NCBI GenBank assembly: GCA_033763695.1
Contig: JANRKB010000037.1
Coordinates: 1-64,000 of the forward strand
DNA: 64,000 bases
From: JANRKB01 sp033763695
GTDB taxonomy: Bacteria; Planctomycetota; Phycisphaerae; Phycisphaerales; UBA1924
Direction: 5' to 3'
This document shows positions 34,576 through 43,800 of this stretch, in pieces. Numbering within the stretch: the stretch's first letter is position 1; every line of letters starts with the position of its first letter. The translations under genes and the position numbers were made by a program. A model generated the notes under the pieces. It saw nothing but the letters and a program-made list of their open reading frames with translations. It ran no database searches and was not told where the DNA came from.

Positions 34576-34664
34576 GCCGCGCAAGCCGTTCCGGCGTGGA
34601 TCGGGGCGTGTGAAGAACTGTTTGGGCCGTGTGGCTCGGGGCATATCCGCCCTACGCTTGCGGC

Positions 34665-36245
34665 ATGTTCGAAAGACTCTCCGACACGTTCAACGGCCTG
34701 TATCGCAAGCTCAGCGGGCAGGCGAATATCTCCGAGAAAAACGTCGCCGAGGCGATGCGCGATGTCCGCACCGCGCTGCTCGAAGCCGACGTGCATCAGG
34801 ACGTCGTCAACGCGTTCTCTGACGCGGTGATGAAGGACGCGATCGGGCGCGAGGTCACCAAGAGCCTCAAGCCCGGTGAGGAGATGATCGGCATCGTCCA
34901 TAACCGGCTTGTCGAGTTCCTCGGCGGCGAGGCTCGCTCGGGCGCGGACGCCGCGGCGGTGGTCGATCCGATCACCGGCATCGCGGTGCCGAATCTCGCG
35001 CCCGCGGGGCTTGGCTCGGGTGAAGAAGCGATCATGCGCGTCAGCCCCGGCCCCACCATCATCATGATGTGCGGCCTGCAAGGCTCGGGTAAGACCACCA
35101 CCTGCGGCAAGCTCGCCGGGTATCTGAAGAAGCGAGGCCGCTCGGTGATGCTCGCCGCCGCTGACTTGCAGCGTCCCGCGGCTATCGAGCAGTTGCAGAT
35201 CGTCAGCGAGCAGGCCAACACCGACCTGCCCGGCGGCAGCCGCGTGATGTTCTACGGCGAGCCGGAGAAGTCGGCGGAGTATGGCAAGGCCGTGGGCGTG
35301 GCGGTGGGCGTGTGCCAGCGAGCGCTGGAGGCGGCGCGCAAGGCGGGCGTGGATGTGCTGATCCTCGACACCGCAGGCCGCCTGCATGTGAACGATGAAC
35401 TGATGGGCGAACTGCAGAGCGTGAATCGCGCGCTGCGCCCGCACCACATCTTCCTCGTCGTGGACTCGATGACCGGCCAAGACGCGGTGAACAGCGCCAA
35501 GACGTTCCACCAGCGCCTGCAGGTCGACGGCATCATCCTCACCAAGTACGACTCCGACGCACGCGGCGGTGCGGCGATCAGCGTCAAGCACGTCACGGGC
35601 GCGACGATCAAGTTCGTCGGCACCGGCGAGAAGCTCGACGCGATCGAGGAGTTCCACCCGACGCGCGTCGCGGGCCGCATCCTGGGCATGGGCGACGTCG
35701 TCAGCCTCGTTGAGAAGGCCCAGCAGGAAGTCAACGAGGAAGAGGCCAAGCAGCTCTCGGAGAAGATGGCCAAGGGCGAGATGACCATGGACGACATGCT
35801 CAGCCAGCTCAAGACGCTGCGCCGCATGGGCCCCATGAAGCAGATCCTCGGCATGCTCCCCGGCGTCGGCTCGATGCTCAAGGACGTTCACATCGAGGAC
35901 AAGCAACTCGATCGCGTCGAGGCGATCATCAACTCGATGACCAAGAAAGAGCGAGCCAAGCCCGATGTCATCGAGAACAGCCGTCGCAAGCGCATCGCCA
36001 GCGGCAGCGGCACCAAGACCGACGACGTCGCAAAGCTGGTGACGCAGTTCAACACGATGAACAAGCTCTCCAGGACGATGGCGAGCGCGAGCGGCATGGC
36101 GAAGGTGAAGGCCGTGAAGGAACTCGCGGCCAGCGGCGGCATGGGCAGCATGATGCCCGGGCTGAGCGGCATGCCCAACTTCAACATGAAGGGTTCGAGC
36201 GCGTCGCCCAGCATCAAGGACAAGTTCAAGAAGCGGAAGAAGTAG
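34665..36245 (+). CDS. ffh: Signal recognition particle protein Ffh (SRP54)
   Basis: 526 residues, longer than the usual 450. N domain (1-85), G domain with P-loop GLQGSGKTTT (about 138), DTAGRL, TKYDSDARGG, and an M domain with the Met-rich helices (MKQILGMLPGVGSM) that bind signal peptides and 4.5S RNA. Extra length comes from an insertion of about 35 residues between the N and G domains (VDPITGIAVPNLAPAG region) and a Gly/Met/Ser-rich tail ending in KDKFKKRKK. The ATG at 34665 is the family start; the frame is open 12 codons further up. No ftsY or 4.5S RNA gene is seen nearby. Confidence 0.96.
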   Translation: MFERLSDTFNGLYRKLSGQANISEKNVAEAMRDVRTALLEADVHQDVVNAFSDAVMKDAIGREVTKSLKPGEEMIGIVHNRLVEFLGGEARSGADAAAVVDPITGIAVPNLAPAGLGSGEEAIMRVSPGPTIIMMCGLQGSGKTTTCGKLAGYLKKRGRSVMLAAADLQRPAAIEQLQIVSEQANTDLPGGSRVMFYGEPEKSAEYGKAVGVAVGVCQRALEAARKAGVDVLILDTAGRLHVNDELMGELQSVNRALRPHHIFLVVDSMTGQDAVNSAKTFHQRLQVDGIILTKYDSDARGGAAISVKHVTGATIKFVGTGEKLDAIEEFHPTRVAGRILGMGDVVSLVEKAQQEVNEEEAKQLSEKMAKGEMTMDDMLSQLKTLRRMGPMKQILGMLPGVGSMLKDVHIEDKQLDRVEAIINSMTKKERAKPDVIENSRRKRIASGSGTKTDDVAKLVTQFNTMNKLSRTMASASGMAKVKAVKELAASGGMGSMMPGLSGMPNFNMKGSSASPSIKDKFKKRKK

Positions 36246-36249
36246 TGGG

Positions 36250-36392
36250 AAGAGACGGAGAGACGCAGAGACGAAGAGACGGAGTGCCAAAGGCAAAGAT
36301 GCAGTCCGGAGTCAAGAGTTGCGGAGTCGGAGAGGCATGCCGTGAAGGGCATCAAGCAAGACTCTGCCACTCTGGCACTCTGCGACTTCGCC
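36250..36392. repeat. Octamer short tandem repeats between ffh and the next gene
   Basis: Four perfect 8-bp units of the form N-AGAGACG run from 36250 to 36281. A looser set with GAGT every 8 bases follows at about 36309-36335. Four ACTCTGNN-type octamers lie at 36361-36392. The last set is roughly the reverse complement of the first two, so the region could form a long imperfect hairpin. Confidence 0.7.
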
Positions 36393-36443
36393 ACGTCCTC
36401 CCCATCGATCGCCTGCCGCTCGCTGACCTGATAGGCTGATGCC

Positions 36444-37019
36444 ATGAGCGTGGCCCAAGAGCAGTACACGATTCGTCGCCAAGTCTTCCGCCTCTTCGGC
36501 GCTGGCTTTCACATCTACGACGCGGCGGACAACGTCGTCGGTTTCTGCGAGCAAAAGGCGTTCAAGCTGCGGGAAGACCTGCGCCTCTATCGCAGCGACG
36601 CGAAGACCGACTTGCTCATACGGATCGCGGCACGCCAGATCATCGACTTCAACGCAACGTACGACGTCTTTGACGCCCAAGACCAACGCGTCGGCTCGCT
36701 GCGTCGCCGCGGCGGCGCCTCGCTGTTGCGAGACACCTGGTTGGTCTTTGACGCGGCAGACCAGCAGGTCGCCCAACTCACGGAAGAGAGCGGAATGCTC
36801 GCCGCCCTGCGACGGTTCACCGATCTGGGCTTTCTGTTCCCGGAGCAGTTTGAACTGACGGGCGATGGCAATACGCCGCTGGCGACCTATCGCACACACT
36901 TCAACCCGTTCATCTATCGCCTGAGCATCGCGATTCATCCGGCGGCGTCGCAGTTTGACCCGAACCTGTTGCTTGCCACCGGCGTTTTGATCGCGGCGAT
37001 CGAAGGCCGCCAAGGCTGA
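36444..37019 (+). CDS. LURP-one-related / tubby-like fold protein
   Basis: 191 residues. The pattern YTIRRQVFRLFGAGFHIYDA, then GFCEQKAFKLREDLRLY and AARQIIDFNATYDVFDA, matches the LURP-one-related family, a beta-barrel around one helix related to tubby and phospholipid scramblases. It lacks a signal peptide, and a single hydrophobic segment near the C-terminus (LLLATGVLIAAI) resembles the buried helix of the fold. ATG start. Binding to membrane phosphoinositide-like lipids is known for tubby relatives, but bacterial members are uncharacterised. Confidence 0.72.
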   Translation: MSVAQEQYTIRRQVFRLFGAGFHIYDAADNVVGFCEQKAFKLREDLRLYRSDAKTDLLIRIAARQIIDFNATYDVFDAQDQRVGSLRRRGGASLLRDTWLVFDAADQQVAQLTEESGMLAALRRFTDLGFLFPEQFELTGDGNTPLATYRTHFNPFIYRLSIAIHPAASQFDPNLLLATGVLIAAIEGRQG

Positions 37020-37080
37020 GCGAAACGAGCGATCGCGCCCGCATCACAGATCCACAACCACGACCCTTGGAGGTTGCCTC

Positions 37081-37989
37081 ATGCAAGACCCCACCACCGC
37101 TCCCGAATCCATCGCCGAGAACACGACGGACGCTTCGATCGATCGTCGCACGCTGCTCTTCACGCTCGGCGCGGCCGGCGCCTTGTCCGCGGCTGGCCTG
37201 GCGATTGCGCAGCCCGGAGGCCAGCCTCAGGCACCACGCGGGCTCCAGCCTCGCAACCCGATCGACAATCGCCCGCCGTCGACCGACGACCCCAAGCCCG
37301 GGGAGAAGACTCCGTCCTCGCCGATTACGCCGGAGTTTTTGGGGTTTGACGCGGTGAAGGGCGAGTACACGCTTCCGCCGCTGCCCTATGACAAGAAGGC
37401 GCTCGAGCCGTTCATCGACGCGCAGACGATGGAGATCCATCACGGCAAGCACCATGACGCGTACGTCAAGGGCTTGAACAAGGCGCTGGCGGAACTAAAG
37501 AAGATCCGCGAGTCATCCGGCGACGCCGCGCTCATCAAGCACTGGTCGCGCGAACTCTCGTTCCACGGCAGCGGGCACATCAATCACACGCTCTTCTGGA
37601 ACATGATGGCCCCGCCGGGCAATGGCCCGGGGCAGAATGCCAATCGCGGTGGCGGCGTGCCGACGGGCACGCTGATGGACGCGATCAACCGCGACTTCGG
37701 CGGATTCGAAGCCTTCGCCGCGCAGTTCAAGGCGGCGGCGAACGCCGTCGAGGGCGCTGGCTGGGCGTGGCTCGTGCTCGAGCCCTTCGCGCGACGACTG
37801 ATGGTCATTCAAGGCGAGAAGCAGCAGAATCTCATGCTCACCGGCGTCCACCCGCTGCTGGGCATCGACGTGTGGGAACACGCGTACTACCTGAAGTATC
37901 AGAACAAGCGCAGCGAGTACGTCGGCGCGTTCATGAACGTCATCAACTGGCCGTTCGTGCAGCGACTGTTCGACGCCGCGACGAAGTAG
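37081..37989 (+). CDS. sod: Exported Fe/Mn superoxide dismutase
   Basis: 302 residues against about 200 for cytosolic enzymes. The extra N-terminal 95 residues comprise a twin-arginine-like leader (DRRTLLFTLGAAGALSAAGLAIAQ) and a Pro-rich linker. The SOD core starts at YTLPPLPYDKKALEPFI; the metal ligands are the His of EIHHGKHHDAY, the His of HINHTLFW, and the Asp and His of DVWEHAYYL. Gly-Gly-Gly near GGGVPTG is an insertion. Metal choice (Fe or Mn) cannot be settled. The RR leader suggests export of a folded, metal-loaded enzyme through Tat. GGAGG precedes the ATG. Confidence 0.92.
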   Translation: MQDPTTAPESIAENTTDASIDRRTLLFTLGAAGALSAAGLAIAQPGGQPQAPRGLQPRNPIDNRPPSTDDPKPGEKTPSSPITPEFLGFDAVKGEYTLPPLPYDKKALEPFIDAQTMEIHHGKHHDAYVKGLNKALAELKKIRESSGDAALIKHWSRELSFHGSGHINHTLFWNMMAPPGNGPGQNANRGGGVPTGTLMDAINRDFGGFEAFAAQFKAAANAVEGAGWAWLVLEPFARRLMVIQGEKQQNLMLTGVHPLLGIDVWEHAYYLKYQNKRSEYVGAFMNVINWPFVQRLFDAATK

Positions 37990-38013
37990 CGTCAGGGCGA
38001 GCACGCCGCTCAC

Positions 38014-39186
38014 TCACGCGCCCCAACCCAGACGCCGGGCGATGGCTTCGCCCACATCCGCCAGCAAAGGCTTGGCGACGCTGTCGTACTCATACTCGTC
38101 CGCGTTGATCACGCCGCTTTCGCACACGAACATGCACATCGTGAGGGCGAACGCGGCGGGCTGGTTCCGCGCGGTGACAATCGCGTTCTCGACGAGGAAG
38201 CCGTAGGCCCAGCCGATCTTGCTGGTGATCGCCAGATCATCCGCGGCAACCACGCGCGCCAGACCCGGCAGCAACGGCTTGACGAAATCGTCCGTGTGTT
38301 CGGGGTCAGCAAAGACCGGGTTGCGGCACTGCCGTGGCAGCATCGTCATGCCATCGATCAGCAACGCGCGATGAGGCTCACTTAGTGGGAAGCCCGGTGC
38401 GGCCGAGGCCTGCGGCACGCCCGGAATCGCGAGCCGCGCCGCATCCTCCGGGCGAACGACACCGATCAGGCCGGTGTGCAGATCGCGGAGGCTGATGCGA
38501 TTCTTGATCGCAAACGACATCGGCTTCTCGATGCGCTTGTCACAGTCGATGTACGCGCGACCCACATCAAAGCCCGCGACATGCTCGCGCATCGGCGGCA
38601 GATCGCTGTCCCGCTCGGGGACAACGTGCACGCCGCTCGACGTACGAATCTCCACCGCTCGCGTGCGGAGTTGGTCCTGCGGCGGGCGGAACTCGCTGAG
38701 TCGATGATTGATGCGACAGGATCGAAGCCCCGCCGCGGCGATCGACGCGTTCATCCCGCGATGCCCGACCAAGTCGTACATGCGGTTGAAACCGGGGTTG
38801 TCCGATACCACGAGCACCTTGCGGCAATCGTGGGCCAGCGTGATCGTGCCGCCGCCGAGATTGGTCGGATCGGCATCTTCGAGTCGTTGATCGGCGAACC
38901 TCGGGCGGAACGCCAGCGGCGTGTTCTCGTCACACTCGACGCCGTGCTTCTCGCGGAGTTCACGCAGAAAGCACAACGCGCTTGCCGCACCGAGAAACTT
39001 GATCGAACTCGCGGGATAGAAGTACTCGGCGTCGGGACGGAACACATGCGTGACGGGCGCGACGCCAGGCTCGAAGACGCTCACCAGCATCTGAACGCGA
39101 AAGCGCTCGGGGTCATCGATCAGCGGCGCGTGCCGCGTCGGTAACCCGCGCATGAGTTCCCAAAGCCACGTCGAGACTGCGTGCAT
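38014..39186 (-). CDS. Class A beta-lactamase-like serine hydrolase
   Basis: 390 residues. It carries the three motifs of penicillin-recognising enzymes: S60-S-I-K63 (YPASSIKF), S128-D-N130 (VVSDNPGFNRMYDLVG) and SKIGWAYG in the KTG position. No Glu166-type omega-loop is obvious and no clear signal peptide is seen, so a true beta-lactamase is not demonstrated. Cytoplasmic or envelope esterase or peptidase relatives are equally possible. The gene converges with sod and lies 50 bp after the alpha-oxoamine synthase gene on the same strand. Confidence 0.75.
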   Translation of the reverse strand: MHAVSTWLWELMRGLPTRHAPLIDDPERFRVQMLVSVFEPGVAPVTHVFRPDAEYFYPASSIKFLGAASALCFLRELREKHGVECDENTPLAFRPRFADQRLEDADPTNLGGGTITLAHDCRKVLVVSDNPGFNRMYDLVGHRGMNASIAAAGLRSCRINHRLSEFRPPQDQLRTRAVEIRTSSGVHVVPERDSDLPPMREHVAGFDVGRAYIDCDKRIEKPMSFAIKNRISLRDLHTGLIGVVRPEDAARLAIPGVPQASAAPGFPLSEPHRALLIDGMTMLPRQCRNPVFADPEHTDDFVKPLLPGLARVVAADDLAITSKIGWAYGFLVENAIVTARNQPAAFALTMCMFVCESGVINADEYEYDSVAKPLLADVGEAIARRLGWGA

Positions 39187-39236
39187 CGTGCCGACACTCT
39201 ACACGCACGCTCGTCCGTCCGAAAGCGTGAAACCGC

Positions 39237-40388
39237 TTACGCGCTGGCGGCGTGGCTGCGCGGCATCGTCTTGGGCTCGGTCGCCATCAGCGCTGCCGCG
39301 AGAGCCTGCTCAAGACGTGCGATGTCGGCGGCACTGTGGCGGGCGTTGACGCTCAGGCGGAAGTAGCGAGCCGTCGGTCCGCCGGGATACTCGATCAGGG
39401 GAGCCAACACGCCCGCGTCGAGCATCATGCGATGGACCACGGCCATGCGCGTCTCGCTGTCGAGCACGAACGTAAACACCGGCGTCGGATATCGCGGGCA
39501 CGTCACGCCGCAGCGAGAAAGCGCGGCGTGCATGGCTTCGATGTTCTCACTCAGGCGCGTCACCAGTTGCGGCTCGCGCTGGATGACACGCAGGGCTTCG
39601 CGCGCGGCTTCAACGATCGGCGGCGGGCAGGCGGTCGTGCCGCGATAGACGCTGGCGGTTTCCTGGGCGAGCGTGATAAGCGATCGCGAGCCGACGATCG
39701 CTCCGCCGTAGCACCCAAGGCCCTTGGCAAGCGTGGTGGTGATGCAGACGCGCGAGCGCGTGGCGGCGGCGTCGAGCCCGAACCAGCTGAGCGTGCCGCG
39801 GCCGTTGGTCCCAAGCACGCAGAACCCGTGGCAATCATCGACCACCAGCAACCCGCGAGCGGGAAGCGCGGCGAAAAGCTTGTCGAGCGGGGCGACCGCG
39901 CCGTCCGCGGCAAACACGCCGTCGGTCCAGATCACCACGCCCTGATCGCGATCGAGCGTGCGGGCCAGCGACGTGGCATGCTCGGCGTCGAGATGGCGAT
40001 AGGTGTGAACCTGCAGGCCCGCGGCGGTCACGGCATGGGCAACGCTGCGATGGCTCTTCTCGTCAATCAGCGCGACACGATACTGCTGCGTCACGGCCTG
40101 CGCGAGCGCGAGATTCGCCGTGTACCCCTCGGGCACAACCAACCCGGCATCGGCCCGCAGGAACTTGGCGAGCTCGTCTTCGAGTGCGTCGTGGGCGGCA
40201 GTGTCGCCCGTCGTCTCGCGCGACGCGGACGTGCTGATGCCGAAGCGATCGAGGCTGTTGCGCATCGCCGCGATCACATCCGCATGGTGCGAAAGACCCA
40301 GGTATGAGCACCCGCCGAAGGCGAGATAGGGCTTGCCCTCCACGACGACCGTCGTGGCGGTGTTGGACTCAACGGGAATACGCGGCAC
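39237..40388 (-). CDS. Alpha-oxoamine synthase (BioF/KBL/SPT-like PLP enzyme)
   Basis: 383 residues, the usual length for 8-amino-7-oxononanoate synthase and 2-amino-3-ketobutyrate CoA ligase. Family marks: YLAFGGCSYLGLSHHADV, DEKSHRSV, VVDDCHGFCVLG (PLP Asp and His) and TTTLAKGLGCYGG with the PLP lysine K222. It condenses an acyl-CoA with an amino acid; which one is not evident, and no other biotin genes are nearby. The frame is open to 40628 without homology. A GTG at 40386-40388 with GGAG 7 nt upstream puts the N-terminus where the family begins, so I use it. Confidence 0.83.
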   Translation of the reverse strand: MPRIPVESNTATTVVVEGKPYLAFGGCSYLGLSHHADVIAAMRNSLDRFGISTSASRETTGDTAAHDALEDELAKFLRADAGLVVPEGYTANLALAQAVTQQYRVALIDEKSHRSVAHAVTAAGLQVHTYRHLDAEHATSLARTLDRDQGVVIWTDGVFAADGAVAPLDKLFAALPARGLLVVDDCHGFCVLGTNGRGTLSWFGLDAAATRSRVCITTTLAKGLGCYGGAIVGSRSLITLAQETASVYRGTTACPPPIVEAAREALRVIQREPQLVTRLSENIEAMHAALSRCGVTCPRYPTPVFTFVLDSETRMAVVHRMMLDAGVLAPLIEYPGGPTARYFRLSVNARHSAADIARLEQALAAALMATEPKTMPRSHAASA

Positions 40389-40898
40389 GGAAAGGCTCCG
40401 AAGCAGCGTCGGCGCCAAGGGCGACGACGGGGAGGGACGGGACCAACAGGCAAGGGGCGGAACGGTGTAAGACCACAGAAGTATCGGCGGGTCGGGCAAT
40501 CGGCGACGAGAAAATGGTGACCCGCGAGAACGCCAGCTCACGACCCCAGCGGAGCCCAGGGCCGGAAGGCCAGTTGGCCAATCCAACGACCTCTGCAAGC
40601 CAAGGGCTTGAGGCCATCGACACGCCATCCGACCGATTCCGAAGGCCGAGTCCGATCCTCGGCGTCAGTGGCGACCAAGCTCGCTGCCGCTCATCGTGCT
40701 GCGGGCCCATTCGTCCTTCTTCTTGGCCGCGGCCAGGGCCGCGCTCGCGTCGGCGTGATCGACGGCGAGAGGACTCCACACAACGCTTGCAACTTTACGC
40801 TTGTTCGCGCGACCCGCTCACTGTATGGTGTCGGTCGCCGCCGTCCGCGTCGGTTCTGTGTCCAGCCAAATCTTTCGACCGCGTACTGGAGATTCCGC
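40389..40898. other. Divergent intergenic region before the Het-C/kelch gene
   Basis: 510 bases between divergent genes. GGAG at 40888-40891 serves the downstream GTG. Both strands have open frames running through but with no family match or start context. No hairpin terminator or repeat was noticed. Confidence 0.45.
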
Positions 40899-43800
40899 GT
40901 GGGCCATCAAGACCGCTCAAACGATTTCGATCCCAAGGCCCAGGGCGAAGCGTCTGTCCGGAGCGGACCAACCGACATCGCTTATCAGACCAATGCCGGA
41001 TTCCGAACGGTGTTCGCGTTCGCTGCACTGGTCGCAGCCTTGCTTTTCCCCAGACTCTCGATCGCGTTCGAGGTCAACTGGCACAAAAAGATAACGACAG
41101 AAGCTCTTGCTCGAATCCGAGTGAACATCGGCGGACGCGAGTATGGCTTTTCGCAAGAGGCAGTGCAACAGCTCTGTAAGTACAACGTCGCCACAGATGA
41201 TCCGCCGAATCTCGCACTGCTCCAGCCCCAGTGGCACTTCACTAACGAAACATTCTCCGCATCGTCCAAGAGCATCATCGAAGCCAAGAACTCTGCACTT
41301 TCCGCATTGCGCAATAGCTACGGTCCATCAGGACATCGAGCTCGGGAGTTTCTCGGGCGAGGCTTGCACACTGTGCAGGATTTCTATTCGCATTCCAACT
41401 GGATCGAAACTGGCGGAAACGGAATCATCGAAGATCGCCTGGGACGAGAGGTCATGGACGATCCTAATTCAGACTTTCCAGACTTTCGTCCTTGTCCGAA
41501 TCGAGCAGACACGCTCGAAGGCGATGGCCTGTGGTTTTTGACCTCGGCGTACTACGGCCCGTTCGCGGCGACCCCGCAGGCGTTGTGCGGCTGCGGCAGT
41601 GCACCGCCGGGCAAATGCTACCACGGAAACTTCGGTGACAGCAAGTGCGCAGGCGTATGCAGCGATGATGGCACGAACGGCGTGAACAAGGATTTTCCCG
41701 AACGCTCGTTCCTCTTCCTTGGCGCCTATCGCACAGCAGTCGATGCGACGGAGGACTATGTTCGCCAGATCATTGAGGAGCTCGAAGCCGAACGCGACGA
41801 AGAAGGTTTGGCAGCGTTTCTAGGCGTCACGGCCGTAGGCTTCGCAATCGATACGCGGCTAGTCGGCTCTCCCCGCTGGGGCGCGATCACGCGGTCGATG
41901 ATCGACCTTGCGATCAAGGCAAACGCCAAGCTTGGCCCCACGCCAATCCAAGTCACGTATGTTCTTTTTTCAGACTACAGCAGCGAACCCGCCCGTACCG
42001 TTTCAAGCATATACGAGTTTTCGGCCATTATCAGTGCACTTAAGGCCGTCAATGGCGCCCCATGTGCAGGCCGTCCAAACGAAGCCTGCCTAAAAGCTAT
42101 TTCGATTCTGCCGCCCAATTCAGAATTGTATTTGGTATCACAAGTTTTGTCGAGTGGACTGTCTGACATATATACTGACTATAACTTAGAAACATCAGTG
42201 GAAGCGGCGGCACGGAGAAAAAATATTGTAATAAACTGTATCAACGACTTCAGCTACTTTTGTTGCAGTTGTTATGGCGAAAGCGCCGAACGTGTTGAGC
42301 GCTTGCAGGGCTCGCCAACCGAAACGCTCTCTAATGCGACCGGAGGCGCCTCGATTGACCTCAGCACCAATCCGAACACCGACTATTCCACCGTGCTCCT
42401 TCCCGGAGCGTTGGGGCGATCGCAGGTTGTTCTTTCCAAGCAACTCTCAGGGCTGCCACAACCGCTCGTGTTCCGAGAGTGGACGGACCTAGACGGGCCT
42501 GTGACCAGACCTTCCCATTCGATGGTGTACGACGCCTCTCGTCGCAAGGTCGTCTTCTTTGGCGGTGGTTCTTCCCCAAAACTGAGCAACGAGGCTTGGG
42601 AGTGGAACGGCATCGAGTGGACGCAGCGGGGAAGGAGTGGCATATGGCCCGAAGCCGTCGAGTCACACGCAATGAGCTATGACGCCAGACGTGGTGCGAC
42701 AGTGCTCTTCGGGGGTAGGACTGCGATCAACGGTCGGCCCAACAGCCAGACGTGGGAGTGGGATGGAAACACCTGGGCAAATCGCGCAGACTCGGGTCCA
42801 ACAGCCCGCGAAGGCCATGCGATGACTTATGACGCCGATCGCGGTGTCACCGTCCTCTTCGGAGGCGATGTTGACGCCTCTCGCGGGTCCGAAACATGGG
42901 AATGGAATGGAACAACTTGGTCCCGGCGTGCCACAACGGGACCAACATCGCGGTTCTTCCACGCGATGGCTTATGACAGTAACCGACATGTTACGGTCCT
43001 TTTCGGCGGCTTCGAGCTGATCGATGGAGTTGGCGTAAGGTGCAATGACACGTGGGAATGGGATGGGGTTTCGTGGCTAAGGCGAGCCACAACGGGCCCG
43101 GCGGCCCGAGCGTACCACGCGATGACGTTTGACTCTCGCAGGGGGGTCACCGTGCTTCACGGTGGGCAGCTGTCTACGGGCGACAATGATGAAACTTGGG
43201 AATGGGACGGAATCGTTTGGACAAGGCGATCGGCAGCCGGACCTTCCGCACGATTCCAGCACGCGATGGCTTACGACTCGACTCGCGGGGTGAGCGTGCT
43301 CTTTGGAGGTCGTCGAGAATCGCTGATCAATCAAGGCACAAGGATATACAGCAACGAAACCTGGGAATGGGATGGCGCGGTGTGGACGGTCCGCCATCTG
43401 AACGGGCCTCTCGAGTTCCCGATTGAAACGACCGACTCGATGCAGTTTCGCGTGCTTGCGGGATCGGCTACCCTGTTTGACCCGACTCGCAGGCCGGTGA
43501 CAGGCGAAACTCCTGGCGTGACGGTGCAAGAGCTGGGTGGATCAACCATCTACACCGTGGACTCTCCGACTCCCGGGCTCTGGTCGTTCACGTATGACGC
43601 GCGCACTTCCGTCCAAGCGATCGTGGATTCTGATCTCTCATTTCACGATGCGGCGTTTGTGACGGACAACTCACGAAGGCCCGAAGGGCTTCACGGCGGT
43701 TTTGCGCCATTGCCCGACTTGCCTGTCGCGGGGGAGACACAGATTCTGAAGGCAACCTTGCTGGGCTCTCACTCCGCTGCGCAATTCTCACTCGTCGACC

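Noticed and set aside
38014..39186. Calling the serine hydrolase a beta-lactamase resistance gene.
   Set aside because: The three active-site motifs are present, but no signal peptide or omega-loop Glu was identified; many housekeeping hydrolases share this fold.
40389..40628. An N-terminal extension of the alpha-oxoamine synthase.
   Set aside because: It has no homology to the family; a GTG with a good ribosome site sits at the family start.
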